Shown piece by piece: positions 27,984-35,805 of a stretch of DNA of 64,000 nucleotides; within the stretch, counting starts at the first letter, position 1, and every line of letters begins with the position of its first letter. The translations under genes were made by a program, and so were the position numbers. This DNA comes from Reyranella sp. (lineage in GTDB: Bacteria > Pseudomonadota > Alphaproteobacteria > Reyranellales > Reyranellaceae): NCBI GenBank assembly GCA_019750135.1, contig JAIEOV010000010.1:186001-250000 (forward strand). Direction: 5' to 3'. Under the pieces are notes generated by a model, which saw nothing but the letters and a program-made list of their open reading frames with translations, made no database searches and had not been told where the DNA came from.

Positions 27984-28054
27984 CTGTCATCCCGAGCGCA
28001 GCGAGGGATCTTTCCTGTCGGCTCAAAGGCCCCTCGCTACGCTCGGGGTGACAG
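27984..28054. repeat. 24-base inverted repeat (dispersed palindrome)
   Basis: Arms 27984-28007 and 28031-28054 match with two differences; the core is TCATCCCGAGCGCAGCGAGG. Such elements are scattered in intergenic regions of many proteobacterial genomes. It lies between the SGNH gene start and the end of the DUF3987 gene on the same strand, so it could act as a transcript-ending or mRNA-stabilising hairpin. Confidence 0.75.
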
Positions 28055-28101
28055 TCTTGCCGTAATGATTTGCGCATTTCGCGCATTTTGCGCAGCCCCC
28101 C

Positions 28102-29433
28102 TTACGCCTCGCGCAGCGCCGGATTCACCTCCCATCGCAACGCCGGCCGGCCACGCTGGGCGGGCTGCGGGGTCGCGATCGACCGCAGCACGCCGGCTTC
28201 GGTCAGGCGGGCCAGGATGCGGTCGGTCTCGCTGGCGGTGACGGTCTGGCCGAGCGCGGTGCGGCGGATGTCTTCGCGCGAGACCTGGTCGAGAGCGCAC
28301 GACTGCAGCCAGCGCACGACGCGACGGGCGCGCGCATCGAGATCGGCCGGCGCCACGTCGCCGAAGAAGGCCGTCGCGTGCGCGCGGTAGTAGCCCGACC
28401 ACAGGGCGACCGCGCGCTCGATCGCCTCGCCGCCGAGGTCGCCGGGCGCCATCGACGGATCGACCCTCTGCCGGGCCGACCAGTCGAGCAGGTGGAGCAC
28501 GGCCGCCAGTCTCGGCACCACGCCCCGCCCTTTGCCCAGCCATGCCGCCAGCAGGCCCTCGGCTTGCCCGAGATCCGCATGAAGGCCGGCGAGAAAGCGA
28601 TCGAGCGCGGCGATGCCCTCGTCGTCGACGTGAAGGTGCAGCGGACGGCGGATCGTGCCGGCCTTGCCGCGGATGGCGCGCAGCAGGGCCAGCGCCTCCT
28701 CGTCCCGCGCCGGCTTGCGCCCGGCGAGCGGCTGGAAGGGCGGCGGCGCGGGCAAGGCGTAGAGAAAGCGCGCGGCCACGGTCGCGTCCCCGCGCTGCAG
28801 CGTCCCCACCAGCCGGTCGGGCTCGAGGGCGCCCAGGATGGTGACGGGGAAGGGATCGAGCTGGCGCACGCTGGCGCCGTCGGGCAGCGGCGCGAAGCAG
28901 CCCGCGGGCTCGTCGCGCCACAGCACGACGCCGCGCTGGTTGCCCTCGGTCGCGTCGCTCACCTCCGCGGTGCTGCCGCCGACAACGATCCTGCGGGTCC
29001 TGCGCGGCGCGCCGGTCCCCTCGCTTTCGAGGCGGCGCAGCAGGCGATGCACCGGGGCCAGCGCCGGCGACTTGCCGCTCGAGGGCGCGCCGACCGCCGC
29101 CAGCCAGAGCGACAGGGGCGCCGACCACACGGCCGAGACACCGACCCAGACGCCGGCGCCGCAGAGGCCGGCGACGGCCGCCAGCACGGCCTGCGCGACA
29201 TAGTCGGCCGGGACATTCGCCGCGGTCGCGGTGTCGCTGACCCAGGCGCGCCATGGCGCCGGCAGCAGGTCGAGGGGAAAGCGCGGGACGGCCGCCTGCC
29301 GGGCGCCGAGGACGGCGGCATCGAGAACGGGCCAAGCGGCGGCGGCCGCCGGCGGCCTGGCCGGCGGCGTTTTTCCAGGGAGCAAATGGACGATCGGCAG
29401 GCTGGCGGAAGACTGAAGGTCGATCTGGACCAT
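28102..29433 (-). CDS. DUF3987 (YfjI-like) P-loop protein
   Basis: A 443-residue protein of the DUF3987 family. A P-loop-like segment GAPSSGKSPAL lies near residue 115. LWRDEPAGCFAPL (Walker B-like) and FPVTILGALEPDRL follow, and the C-terminal part (SREDIRRTALGQTVTASETD) looks like a winged helix. Relatives occur on phages, plasmids and genomic islands and resemble primase/helicase accessory proteins, but no activity is established. No neighbouring integrase or replication genes are seen. Confidence 0.72.
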   Translation of the reverse strand: MVQIDLQSSASLPIVHLLPGKTPPARPPAAAAAWPVLDAAVLGARQAAVPRFPLDLLPAPWRAWVSDTATAANVPADYVAQAVLAAVAGLCGAGVWVGVSAVWSAPLSLWLAAVGAPSSGKSPALAPVHRLLRRLESEGTGAPRRTRRIVVGGSTAEVSDATEGNQRGVVLWRDEPAGCFAPLPDGASVRQLDPFPVTILGALEPDRLVGTLQRGDATVAARFLYALPAPPPFQPLAGRKPARDEEALALLRAIRGKAGTIRRPLHLHVDDEGIAALDRFLAGLHADLGQAEGLLAAWLGKGRGVVPRLAAVLHLLDWSARQRVDPSMAPGDLGGEAIERAVALWSGYYRAHATAFFGDVAPADLDARARRVVRWLQSCALDQVSREDIRRTALGQTVTASETDRILARLTEAGVLRSIATPQPAQRGRPALRWEVNPALREA

Positions 29434-29712
29434 CGGGGCATACCTCGGCGTTGTGCGCGGCCCTGCTGGGCATCGACCCTATGATAACGCCGGTTATGTC
29501 GCTCGCCAGATGATTTGCGTCATACCCAGACTTTAGGCAGCCGAACTGAGATTTTGTGCCGGTTGCCGGCCAGCAACGGGCGCTTCCTTCATCGCCGCGA
29601 GAGGTCAGCGACGCGACTTCTTGCAGGCGACGGCAGGGCAGCCCATGCTCGATTCGGGAGTGGGATCAACCGTACGTGTGACGCGTCGCGTCCTCGAGCG
29701 TGGGATGCTCGG

Positions 29713-29949
29713 ATGAGGACACGGGAACAGTGCCTGGACAAGGCCACGTATTGCGAGCGGCTGGCGCGCGACTGTGGCTCGACGTCGAGCGCGCTGTTGT
29801 TGCTGGAAGCGGCGCGCCACTGGCGCAACCTTGCCCGCGGCTTGCCAGCCGCGGCGACCGGCGGTGCGGATGACACCGTGCCGGTCCCGGCGCTGGACGA
29901 CCCGCTGCTGGCGAAGATGCTGTCCGAGGTCGGCGTTTTGATCCGCTGA
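29713..29949 (+). CDS. Small helical hypothetical protein
   Basis: A 78-residue protein with the pattern EQCLDKATYCERLARDCGS...LLLEAARHWRNLARG, seen in a widespread small alphaproteobacterial family of unknown role. The internal ATG at 29713 is chosen over the upstream extension because the family begins there. A strong hairpin follows the stop. Confidence 0.6.
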   Translation: MRTREQCLDKATYCERLARDCGSTSSALLLLEAARHWRNLARGLPAAATGGADDTVPVPALDDPLLAKMLSEVGVLIR

Positions 29950-29954
29950 ATAGA

Positions 29955-29986
29955 AAGCCCACCCGCATGCTCCGCCGGGTGGGCTT
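29955..29986 (+). terminator. Hairpin terminator after the 78-residue gene
   Basis: A perfect 11-base stem, AAGCCCACCCG / CGGGTGGGCTT, with a 10-base loop, five bases after the stop codon. Only two T residues end the stem and no longer U-tract follows, so termination efficiency is uncertain. Confidence 0.6.
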
Positions 29987-30149
29987 GGAATGCGGGGAAA
30001 ACCCGAAGGGCGCGGCCGCACTCGTACGAGAGAAGCGCTGCGCCTTGCGGATTGGTTACGCGGGTTGGCAAAGACTCATTGCTGGGAGCGCGCAACGACC
30101 GTGCCCGTCGCTCGTTGAGCGGGCACAGCCGCTCGAGAGGGTTCCCATC

Positions 30150-30542
30150 ATGCGTGTCATCTTCCTTGCCGTCGCCGTCGCCGCAGCAACCGCCGTTGCC
30201 GCACCCGTGCTCGTGCAGGCGCAGGGGACGCCGCAGACCGTCCAGCTGACCAAGGTCGACGTCGTCAAGGTCGCGACGGGCTTCCGCGCCAGCAAGGTGA
30301 TCGGTTCCAGCGTCGTCAACGAGGCCGGCGACACGGTGGGCAAGGTCGACGACGTCATCATCGGCGAGAGCGGCAAGGCGCCGTTCGTCGTGCTGGCAGT
30401 GGGCGGCTTCCTCGGCATCGGCGACAAGCTGGTCGTGCTGCCCTACGAGCAGCTGAAGACGATGGACCACAAGATCGTGATGCCGGGCGCAACCAAGGAC
30501 GCGCTGAAGGATCTGCCCACGTTCAAGTACGCGTCGAATTGA
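30150..30542 (+). CDS. Secreted PRC-barrel domain protein
   Basis: A 130-residue protein with a signal peptide (MRVIFLAVAVAAATAVAAP, cleavage about residue 25) and a PRC-barrel domain (ASKVIGSSVVNEAGDTVGKV, DDVIIGESGKAPFVVLAVGG, FLGIGDKLVVLPYEQLK). Exported PRC-barrel proteins are frequent in Alphaproteobacteria and are often stress-inducible; no molecular function is fixed. A 7-base inverted repeat (30101-30107 / 30120-30126) lies in its leader. Confidence 0.8.
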   Translation: MRVIFLAVAVAAATAVAAPVLVQAQGTPQTVQLTKVDVVKVATGFRASKVIGSSVVNEAGDTVGKVDDVIIGESGKAPFVVLAVGGFLGIGDKLVVLPYEQLKTMDHKIVMPGATKDALKDLPTFKYASN

Positions 30543-30576
30543 CCTGCCTCCGCGCGAGGCTACGGCGGGCTGGCCG

Positions 30577-30882
30577 CTACTCCGCCCGCAGCTGAGTCGC
30601 GCCGGCCTGCTCCAGCGCCGAGCGCACGACCTTGTCCTGGCCGGCATCGCATTCGACGGAGACCTCGATCGGCCCCGACAGCTCGGGCTTGCCGTGCTTC
30701 TCGACGCCGGGATGGCCGCTTTCGACGTCGGCGCCGGCCGCCCGCGTGCCGGCGGTGTTAGCCGTGCCGGGCGCGCGCACGAAGATGTCGGCGCGCTCGA
30801 TGCCGTGTTCCTGCACGAGATGCTCGACGGCCGTCTCGGCGTCGCGACGGGTGTCGAACTTGGCGACGATGGTCCGCTCCAC
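30577..30882 (-). CDS. YflT-like general stress family small protein
   Basis: A 101-residue protein starting with GTG behind GGGAGG. RTIVAKFDTRRDAETAVEHL followed by HGIERADIFVRAPG has the alternating pattern of the 'heat-induced stress protein YflT' / ferredoxin-like fold. The C-terminal half (ELSGPIEVSVECDAG, VVRSALEQAGATQ) completes a second beta-alpha-beta. Function unknown. Assignment is by pattern only. Confidence 0.55.
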   Translation of the reverse strand: MERTIVAKFDTRRDAETAVEHLVQEHGIERADIFVRAPGTANTAGTRAAGADVESGHPGVEKHGKPELSGPIEVSVECDAGQDKVVRSALEQAGATQLRAE

Positions 30883-30978
30883 GGAAGCCTCCCTTCAGAT
30901 ACCACTGCGAATGAGAACATGCGGGCTGCGCCCCGGTTGCCTCGGAACCTGGTGCGCCGCAGTGCGTAGTGGTTCCCG

Positions 30979-31221
30979 ATGTTCGACCTCGACGACGCGA
31001 TCAGCGCTCTCTACGCCCGCAAGATCAATTGCGGTCACCAGACCCTGTGGGCCGGCGGCATGACCGTCTGGCTGGGCGACGACGTCAACGGCCGCAAGGC
31101 CGAGACGACCCTGCCGCCGCAGAGCATGGGCTCGGCGGGATCGTGGCTCATCGAAGCCGCGCGCCGTCTCTATCCCGACGACTTCCCCGAGGAACCGCTG
31201 AAGCAACCGATCGGTCGCTGA
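30979..31221 (+). CDS. Hypothetical protein
   Basis: An 80-residue soluble protein without a recognised domain. It is plausible because of normal codon use, a compact composition (WAGGMTVWLGDDVNGRK; Trp- and Gly-rich middle) and a 50-base spacing to the CBS gene on the same strand. The pattern looks like a small beta-sheet protein. Confidence 0.5.
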   Translation: MFDLDDAISALYARKINCGHQTLWAGGMTVWLGDDVNGRKAETTLPPQSMGSAGSWLIEAARRLYPDDFPEEPLKQPIGR

Positions 31222-31271
31222 AGCGCTGCTTTGGTGAGGCCCATTCCGAACCAGCGAAGCAGGAGGCAGCC

Positions 31272-31778
31272 ATGCGCGCAGGCGACGTCATGACACGCGA
31301 TGTGGTCACGGTGCGGCCGGACGCGATGATCCGCGAGGCGGCGCGGATGATGAACGAGGTCAATGTCGGCGTCCTGCCGGTGTGCGACGGCCGCCACTTG
31401 GTCGGCATCATCACGGACCGCGACATCGTCGTGCGATCGACCGCCGACGGCATGCGGCCGGACGCAACGCCGGTGCATGTGGTGATGACCAGTGACGTGT
31501 GCTGGTGCCGCGAGGACGATCCGGTCGAGAAGATCGAGGAGTCGATGGCGCGCCGCCAGATCAGGCGCATGCCCGTGGTCGACCAGGACAAGCGCCTGGT
31601 CGGCATGATCGCCCTGGGCGATCTCGCCACCGACCGCGCACCCGGCGCCGGCGACGCGCTGCGCCGCATCGCCGAGCCCTCCGAGCCTGACCGCTCCCGT
31701 GGCGAGCAGCGCCAGGGCGAGGCCGATGCGCCGTGGCCGGCCTACGGCGAGGCCAGCCCCGGTGTTCCCCGTCCCTAG
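31272..31778 (+). CDS. Paired CBS-domain protein
   Basis: A 168-residue protein with an AGGAGG ribosome site. Two CBS motifs are visible: residues ~5-60 (MTRDVVTVRPDAMIREAARM, GVLPVCDGRHLVGIITDRDI) and ~70-125 (MTSDVCWCREDDPVEKIEES, IRRMPVVDQDKRLVGMIALG). The C-terminal ~40 residues are low complexity. CBS pairs bind adenine nucleotides and act as energy or stress sensors. A partner is not evident. Confidence 0.85.
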   Translation: MRAGDVMTRDVVTVRPDAMIREAARMMNEVNVGVLPVCDGRHLVGIITDRDIVVRSTADGMRPDATPVHVVMTSDVCWCREDDPVEKIEESMARRQIRRMPVVDQDKRLVGMIALGDLATDRAPGAGDALRRIAEPSEPDRSRGEQRQGEADAPWPAYGEASPGVPRP

Positions 31779-31788
31779 CGATGCCGAT

Positions 31789-31902
31789 CTAATCGATCTT
31801 GCGGTTCCACCAAAGGATCGCGCCGACCACGACGATCATCACCGACAGCACAATGCCGGCGACGACCACGTTTCCGGCAAGGAAGCTCAGAAGCTCGCTC
31901 AT
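31789..31902 (-). CDS. 37-residue single-pass membrane microprotein (copy 1)
   Basis: A short ORF of 38 codons beginning MSELLSFLAG, with one hydrophobic helix and the C-terminus LWWNRKID. It shares 22 of 37 residues with the ORF at 33705-33818, including start and end motifs and exact length, and ~10 bases upstream are also similar (GGCGTTTGG versus GGCGTTAGG). Conservation of protein sequence with silent and third-base changes argues that it is translated. The C-terminal charged tail would be cytoplasmic by the positive-inside rule. Function unknown. Confidence 0.65.
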   Translation of the reverse strand: MSELLSFLAGNVVVAGIVLSVMIVVVGAILWWNRKID

Positions 31903-31961
31903 GACAGCCAAACGCCGGCGCTGAGCGGCTGGTGACAGGAGAGTTGCTGCTAACAGCACCG

Positions 31962-32070
31962 CCTCACCCTGAGGAGCATCGCGAAGCGATGCGTCTCGGA
32001 GGGTGGCAATCAATCGTGCTGTCGCCCACCCTTCGAGACGCATCGCTTCGCGATGCTCCTCAGGGTGAGG
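31962..32070. repeat. 45-base inverted repeat (dispersed palindrome)
   Basis: Arms 31962-32006 and 32026-32070 are near-perfect reverse complements around a 19-base loop. Each arm holds an inner palindrome, GCATCGCGAAGCGATGC. Repeats of this type (CCTGAGGAGC...GCGTCTC) are a known dispersed intergenic element in Alphaproteobacteria. It separates the microprotein gene from the next minus-strand gene. Confidence 0.8.
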
Positions 32071-32092
32071 ATATTGCGTTACCGGCTACTCT

Positions 32093-32545
32093 TCAGTGCG
32101 CGAGCCGCTGGATGGCCTTCACTTCCTGATACAGGCCGAGCTTGCGGGCGCAGTGGTGCCAGTGCGCGGCGCCGTCGCGCTCGAAGATGATCTTCTTGGC
32201 GAGAGCGGACGACCGGTTGGCATCGAGGGCGATGCGGCGCGCTTCGCCGGCATCGATGCGTCGGTCCTCGATCTCGCGGGTGTAGGCGATGACGGTCCGG
32301 GTCTGGAACTGAAGGCGGCCAAGCGAGGCTTGCCCGTTGGCGTCGGTGACGATCAAGGCGTCGCGGTTGGCCTTGCCGCCGGTTTCGCAGTCGGCCAGGC
32401 GCGTGACCACGTCTTCCTTGAGGGTCTCGACGTTGATGCCCATGCCATCCGCCATGACTTGGGCCTGTGCCAAACCCGACGCCGCAGCGAGCAGAGCAAG
32501 CGCGACAACGCAGCGCCGTAAGACAGCCGCTGCAGCGGGCGGCAT
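32093..32545 (-). CDS. Secreted hypothetical protein with a lysozyme-like motif
   Basis: A 150-residue protein with a signal peptide (to about residue 28, SGLAQA). Its mature part has ADCETGG, then ASLGRLQFQTRTV, which resembles the E-S/T-G-G ... G-x-x-Q-F arrangement of transglycosylase/lysozyme-like folds, and later HWHHCARKLGL. Whether it has peptidoglycan lytic activity is uncertain. It begins directly after the stop codon of the upstream lipoprotein gene, so the two form an operon. Confidence 0.6.
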   Translation of the reverse strand: MPPAAAAVLRRCVVALALLAAASGLAQAQVMADGMGINVETLKEDVVTRLADCETGGKANRDALIVTDANGQASLGRLQFQTRTVIAYTREIEDRRIDAGEARRIALDANRSSALAKKIIFERDGAAHWHHCARKLGLYQEVKAIQRLAH

Positions 32546-32707
32546 CTAGCGGACGCCCTGCTGGTGCTGCTGCGGCGGTGACGGCGCCAAGACGATTTCC
32601 GGTCCTGTTCCGTATCTTGTGTACGGGGCGGCATAGCCGTAGCTGCAGCCGGCGATCGAGAGGGCCAGCGCGGCCAGGCAGGCGAAGCGGCAGACAGGCG
32701 TCATCAT
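32546..32707 (-). CDS. Small lipoprotein
   Basis: A 53-residue ORF with an AGAGGAG ribosome site, a lipoprotein signal peptide with lipobox SIAGC (Cys at about residue 21), and a short Tyr/Pro/Gln-rich mature part (YGYAAPYTRYGTGPE). It ends immediately before the start of the 150-residue secreted protein. Confidence 0.65.
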   Translation of the reverse strand: MMTPVCRFACLAALALSIAGCSYGYAAPYTRYGTGPEIVLAPSPPQQHQQGVR

Positions 32708-32803
32708 GAACTCCTCTGCCCTGTGAACCGTTCTAGGGTGCCGATGGTTCCGAGCGACGTCGCGCGCAACCAGAACCGGCAAAGAGCATTGGATGACGCA
32801 GTG

Positions 32804-32870
32804 GCAACGTCCCCGGCAGCGAGCGCTCAGCACCGAAGGGTGCGACGATAATCGCAGCCGGGGACGTTGC
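32804..32870. repeat. 14-base perfect inverted repeat in a divergent promoter region
   Basis: GCAACGTCCCCGGC (32804-32817) is exactly repeated in reverse complement at 32857-32870. A smaller hairpin (GCACC-gaag-GGTGC) sits between the arms. It lies between the lipoprotein start (minus) and the DUF4142 start (plus), where it could be an operator or a cruciform/attenuator structure. Confidence 0.6.
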
Positions 32871-32958
32871 TCGTTCCATCGGCGCGTGAAGGAAGCGAAC
32901 GGCTGGGCGAATCGGGGCGCCGTCGCAACCGCGAGAAGCGGCCCGCATTCAGTTACTC

Positions 32959-33507
32959 ATGAAAACCGTCATGTTGATCGTCTCGGCTGTCGGCCTGTTC
33001 GCCGTGCCGGCCACCAACGTCATGGCCCAATCCGCGGCGCACTCGGTGACCAGCGGAACGCCCCTTTCCCCCAGGACCGCCGCCGTCTTGCGCACGGTGA
33101 TGTCGTCCAATCTCTTCGAGATCGAGAGCAGCCGGCTAGCGCAGACGCGCAGCCAGTCGAGCGCGGTCAGGGACTTCGCCGACCACATGGTGAAGCACCA
33201 CACGCGCGCCGCCAACCGGACGCGCCAGGTGCTGGCCGACATCGGCGCCAGCCCGCCACCGGCGATGCTGGAGCCGGCGCATCAGCAGCAGCTCGACGCG
33301 CTGAAGGCGGTCGCCAACCAGCCGTTCGACAGCGCCTTCATCGAGGCGCAATACGTCGCCCATGTCGAGGCCATCGCCCTGCTCCGCGACTATGCCGCCA
33401 CCGGCGACAACGAACGGCTGAAGTCTCTCGCGGCGCAGGCGCTGGCGATGCTGCAGGGCCATCTCGACCAGGTGACCCGCCTTCGCGATGACGCTACGGC
33501 GCGCTGA
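32959..33507 (+). CDS. DUF4142 secreted helical protein (copy 1)
   Basis: A 182-residue protein with a signal peptide (to about residue 23, NVMA) and a DUF4142 domain: VMSSNLFEIESSRLAQTRSQ, VRDFADHMVKHHTRA, DSAFIEAQYVAHVEAIALL and TLAQALAMLQGHL-like helices. The fold is a ferritin-like four-helix bundle exported to the periplasm; function unknown, often stress-linked. A paralogue lies at 47567-48088. Confidence 0.85.
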   Translation: MKTVMLIVSAVGLFAVPATNVMAQSAAHSVTSGTPLSPRTAAVLRTVMSSNLFEIESSRLAQTRSQSSAVRDFADHMVKHHTRAANRTRQVLADIGASPPPAMLEPAHQQQLDALKAVANQPFDSAFIEAQYVAHVEAIALLRDYAATGDNERLKSLAAQALAMLQGHLDQVTRLRDDATAR

Positions 33508-33704
33508 CGCTCGCCAGCGGCAGAGGAGAAATCCAGACGGGGCGGCAACTGGTGGCGGACAAGACGTGTTTCTGTGGGGCCAGTCTTCCCTCGTTTGGCT
33601 GGCAGGTCCGGCTCCCTCGCCAAGGCACTTCCCCGCTCAGACCTGGGGGCCGGACCACCGGATGCTCCCGGTGTCCGGCCCGCGGGCGGTGGTGGCGAGC
33701 ACGC

Positions 33705-33818
33705 CTAGTCGATCTTGCGGTTCCACCACAGGGTGGCGCCGACCAGGATGGCCATCGCCGCCACCGCGATCGTGATGACGACGGTCGTGCCCGTGAGGAA
33801 GTCCACAAGCTCGCTCAT
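33705..33818 (-). CDS. 37-residue single-pass membrane microprotein (copy 2)
   Basis: This ORF of 38 codons starts MSELVDFLTG and ends LWWNRKID, with one central hydrophobic helix. It is the same length as, and 22/37 identical to, the ORF at 31789-31902. It is too short for most gene callers. No strong ribosome site is seen at either copy. Confidence 0.65.
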   Translation of the reverse strand: MSELVDFLTGTTVVITIAVAAMAILVGATLWWNRKID

Positions 33819-34828
33819 GCCGACCTAACGCCCCGACCCGCCCCCGGGTGACCCGTGGTGACGCACATCATCCCCGCCATGGTGCGGCCGAGGGATGTGG
33901 CGCCGGCGATCAACGACGCCTCGGCGAAAGCTGGACCCGACTTGAAACAAAACGTTAGAGAGCAAAACTCTGGATGCCGGCCGAGGGCCTACAGAGTTTT
34001 CCGGGGAGAGCCGAAGAACCTGACGAAACAGTAGACACCGGAGCGTCTAATGTTTTGGCCACCAGTCTCGTGCCGGCCACGCTACGCGCCGAGGATGAGC
34101 GGGCGCGCGGCTGCCAACGGCTACCGCTCGCGCGCCGGACGCGCAGCGATGACCACGCGGCCGACGTGGCAGCACTGAGCGTCCGGCGACGCCAGGGGCC
34201 GCCATGATGCCATACCAACGATGCATAGAGCGAACGGCGCCCATGGGCGCCGATACGGTGACGCTTACGCAACCCGAACAACAAGCGAGGGCAGACCGCA
34301 GGATGCCGGCCGCGCCCGCGCAGCGTCCGGTCCCGAAACCGGACAAGAATGCCGGACCTCGAGCGGCCGGTTCAGGGCCCGGCGCGCGCGCTCAGCGGCT
34401 CCCTCCGGAGGGGACGATGCTGGACCGGACAATGCGGGACGGGCCTGCTCGACGGCTTGGCGATCTCCATCCGTCTCCGGTTGTCGAGCCTTTCGGCTGG
34501 TCCGGACGCGATGCAGGTCGGTGTCGTCTTTGCAGGTTGGCCGTCTGCGGCCATCGTGCCGATCCTCTCCAAGAGTGCCGACAGGGATAAGCCACAAAAT
34601 CGGGTGAGGAAGTCAACTCGTTTGCCGTCCGACGCGCACGACGTGGCGCTGGCAGTGCTGGCAGGCGATGGAACGACGGGAGTGAACGATGGCATGGGCC
34701 AACCTCGCTTGTTGAAGGTTGGCAGGGATAGGCCACAACTTTGCGCTAGAGAGTCAAGCGGGTCCTAGGGACACTGTCGTCGACGATCGAGGAGCTCTTG
34801 AAGCGCTGGCACGACGGGAGGCACGCCT
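33819..34828. other. 1 kb without convincing genes
   Basis: Short frames exist on both strands but none shows a recognisable family, signal peptide or good ribosome site, and their composition (Arg/Ala/Pro-rich in several frames) is typical of non-coding high-GC DNA. Two imperfect direct repeats around CAGGGATA(A/G)GCCACAA occur at 34577-34620 and 34718-34760. The stretch may be a degraded insertion or an RNA region. Confidence 0.6.
34577..34760. repeat. Pair of imperfect direct repeats of about 43 bases
   Basis: Copy A 34577-34620 and copy B 34718-34760 share CAGGGATA, GCCACAA and GAGTCAA or AAGTCAA at the same spacing, about 140 bases apart. They lie just before the DUF6998 gene. Origin unknown. 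Confidence 0.5.
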
Positions 34829-35314
34829 ATGACAAACTGGAAGACGCTACCGTCCGCCGCGCTGCTGAAGCTTCACGCTGACATAGCGGGAGAGTTGCGC
34901 GATCGAGGCATACTGCGCAGCTCGAATAATCCCACCGCTGATGTAGCCGAGCATTTGTTTTGCCGTGCCTTCGGATGGATTCAGGCCGGTAACTCTCATC
35001 CTTCGGCGGATGCTACGTGCGCCGAGGGAAAGCTCTACCAAATCAAGGGGCGGCGCCTCACGCCACAGAATGCTTCCCGAGAACTCAGCGCACTGCGGAG
35101 GCTGTCCGACGGTGGCTTTCATTATCTAGCTGCCGTCCTGTTTGCTCCGGACTACAGCGTCACTCGCGCGGCCATCATCCCTCACGAGCTTGTGCTCAAG
35201 AACTCAGTTTACGTGAAGCACACGAACGCATGGCGGTTCCTGCTTCGCGACGCCTCCTGGACCTGGCCGGGGGTTCGCGACGTGACTGAGGAACTTCGGG
35301 TGGTGAAGCTGTAG
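34829..35314 (+). CDS. DUF6998-like protein, PD-(D/E)XK nuclease-like fold
   Basis: A 161-residue protein. NPTADVAEHLFCRAFGW, SADATCAEGKLYQIKGRR and LSDGGFHYLAAVLFAPDYSV match the pattern of DUF6998 proteins, with ADA...YQIKGR in the place of the D...(E/Q)xK core of restriction-type nucleases. AAIIPHELVLKNSVYVKH and a C-terminal VTEELR also fit. It may be a solitary restriction-like or DNA-processing protein. It is isolated in a gene-poor, accessory-looking segment. Confidence 0.65.
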   Translation: MTNWKTLPSAALLKLHADIAGELRDRGILRSSNNPTADVAEHLFCRAFGWIQAGNSHPSADATCAEGKLYQIKGRRLTPQNASRELSALRRLSDGGFHYLAAVLFAPDYSVTRAAIIPHELVLKNSVYVKHTNAWRFLLRDASWTWPGVRDVTEELRVVKL

Positions 35315-35478
35315 GTATGCGCGAGAGATCGTCACCGAATGGCGGCAGACGCCGAAGGCGGCTCCGGCACGCGTAACCGCCGAATAGAGCCTGGTCCGGC
35401 ACAGCCGGACGCGCTGCTCCTCAAAGGCGTGGTCTCCTCCAGGACGGCGCTGGAACCCCTACGGGCGACGCTACACCT

Positions 35479-35766
35479 TTGACGCCGGATGCCAAGAAGA
35501 GCTATCGCGAAATCTCCCACCAATCGAAGAGCAAGAATTTCTTCGCCCACAAAGAGTTGTGGGAAAAGTTCCGTGATGAGCATCAAGCCAGCGTTGATCC
35601 CTTCAGTGTTGCTGCCGGCTCCCTTGAGAAGTACATGGCCGAGAATCCAGGTTTCGAAGGCCGTCGGCCGGCGTGGCGGTGGCGCGGCGTCGCGGCGGGC
35701 TGGAACCGCGAACATGCGATGCCGGCTGTCCGGCGTCGTCGACCTCGGCCAGCGCGCCCGCCCTGA
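35479..35766 (+). CDS. Possible small protein or gene remnant
   Basis: The first ~60 codons (TPDAKKSYREISHQSKSKNF..., ending LEKYMAENPGF) have a soluble, Lys/Glu-rich, protein-like composition unlike the Arg/Pro-rich tail that follows. This suggests a real N-terminal coding piece running into non-coding DNA or a frameshifted end. No family recognised and no clear ribosome site. The ~160 bases before it hold nothing else. Confidence 0.3.
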   Translation: MTPDAKKSYREISHQSKSKNFFAHKELWEKFRDEHQASVDPFSVAAGSLEKYMAENPGFEGRRPAWRWRGVAAGWNREHAMPAVRRRRPRPARPP

Positions 35767-35805
35767 CGTTCACGACCTGGGGCGCCTCTCCCCAAGAAAA
35801 GCGCG

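Noticed and set aside
30944..30969. GGAAC-N16-CGTAG, similar to an EcfG stress promoter
   Set aside because: The -10-like part is only about ten bases before the start codon at 30979 and differs from CGTT; no similar element was seen before the other small stress genes.
33955..34768. Several overlapping frames of 75-140 codons on both strands
   Set aside because: Mutually overlapping, Arg/Pro/Ala-rich, without recognisable features; none preferred over the others.
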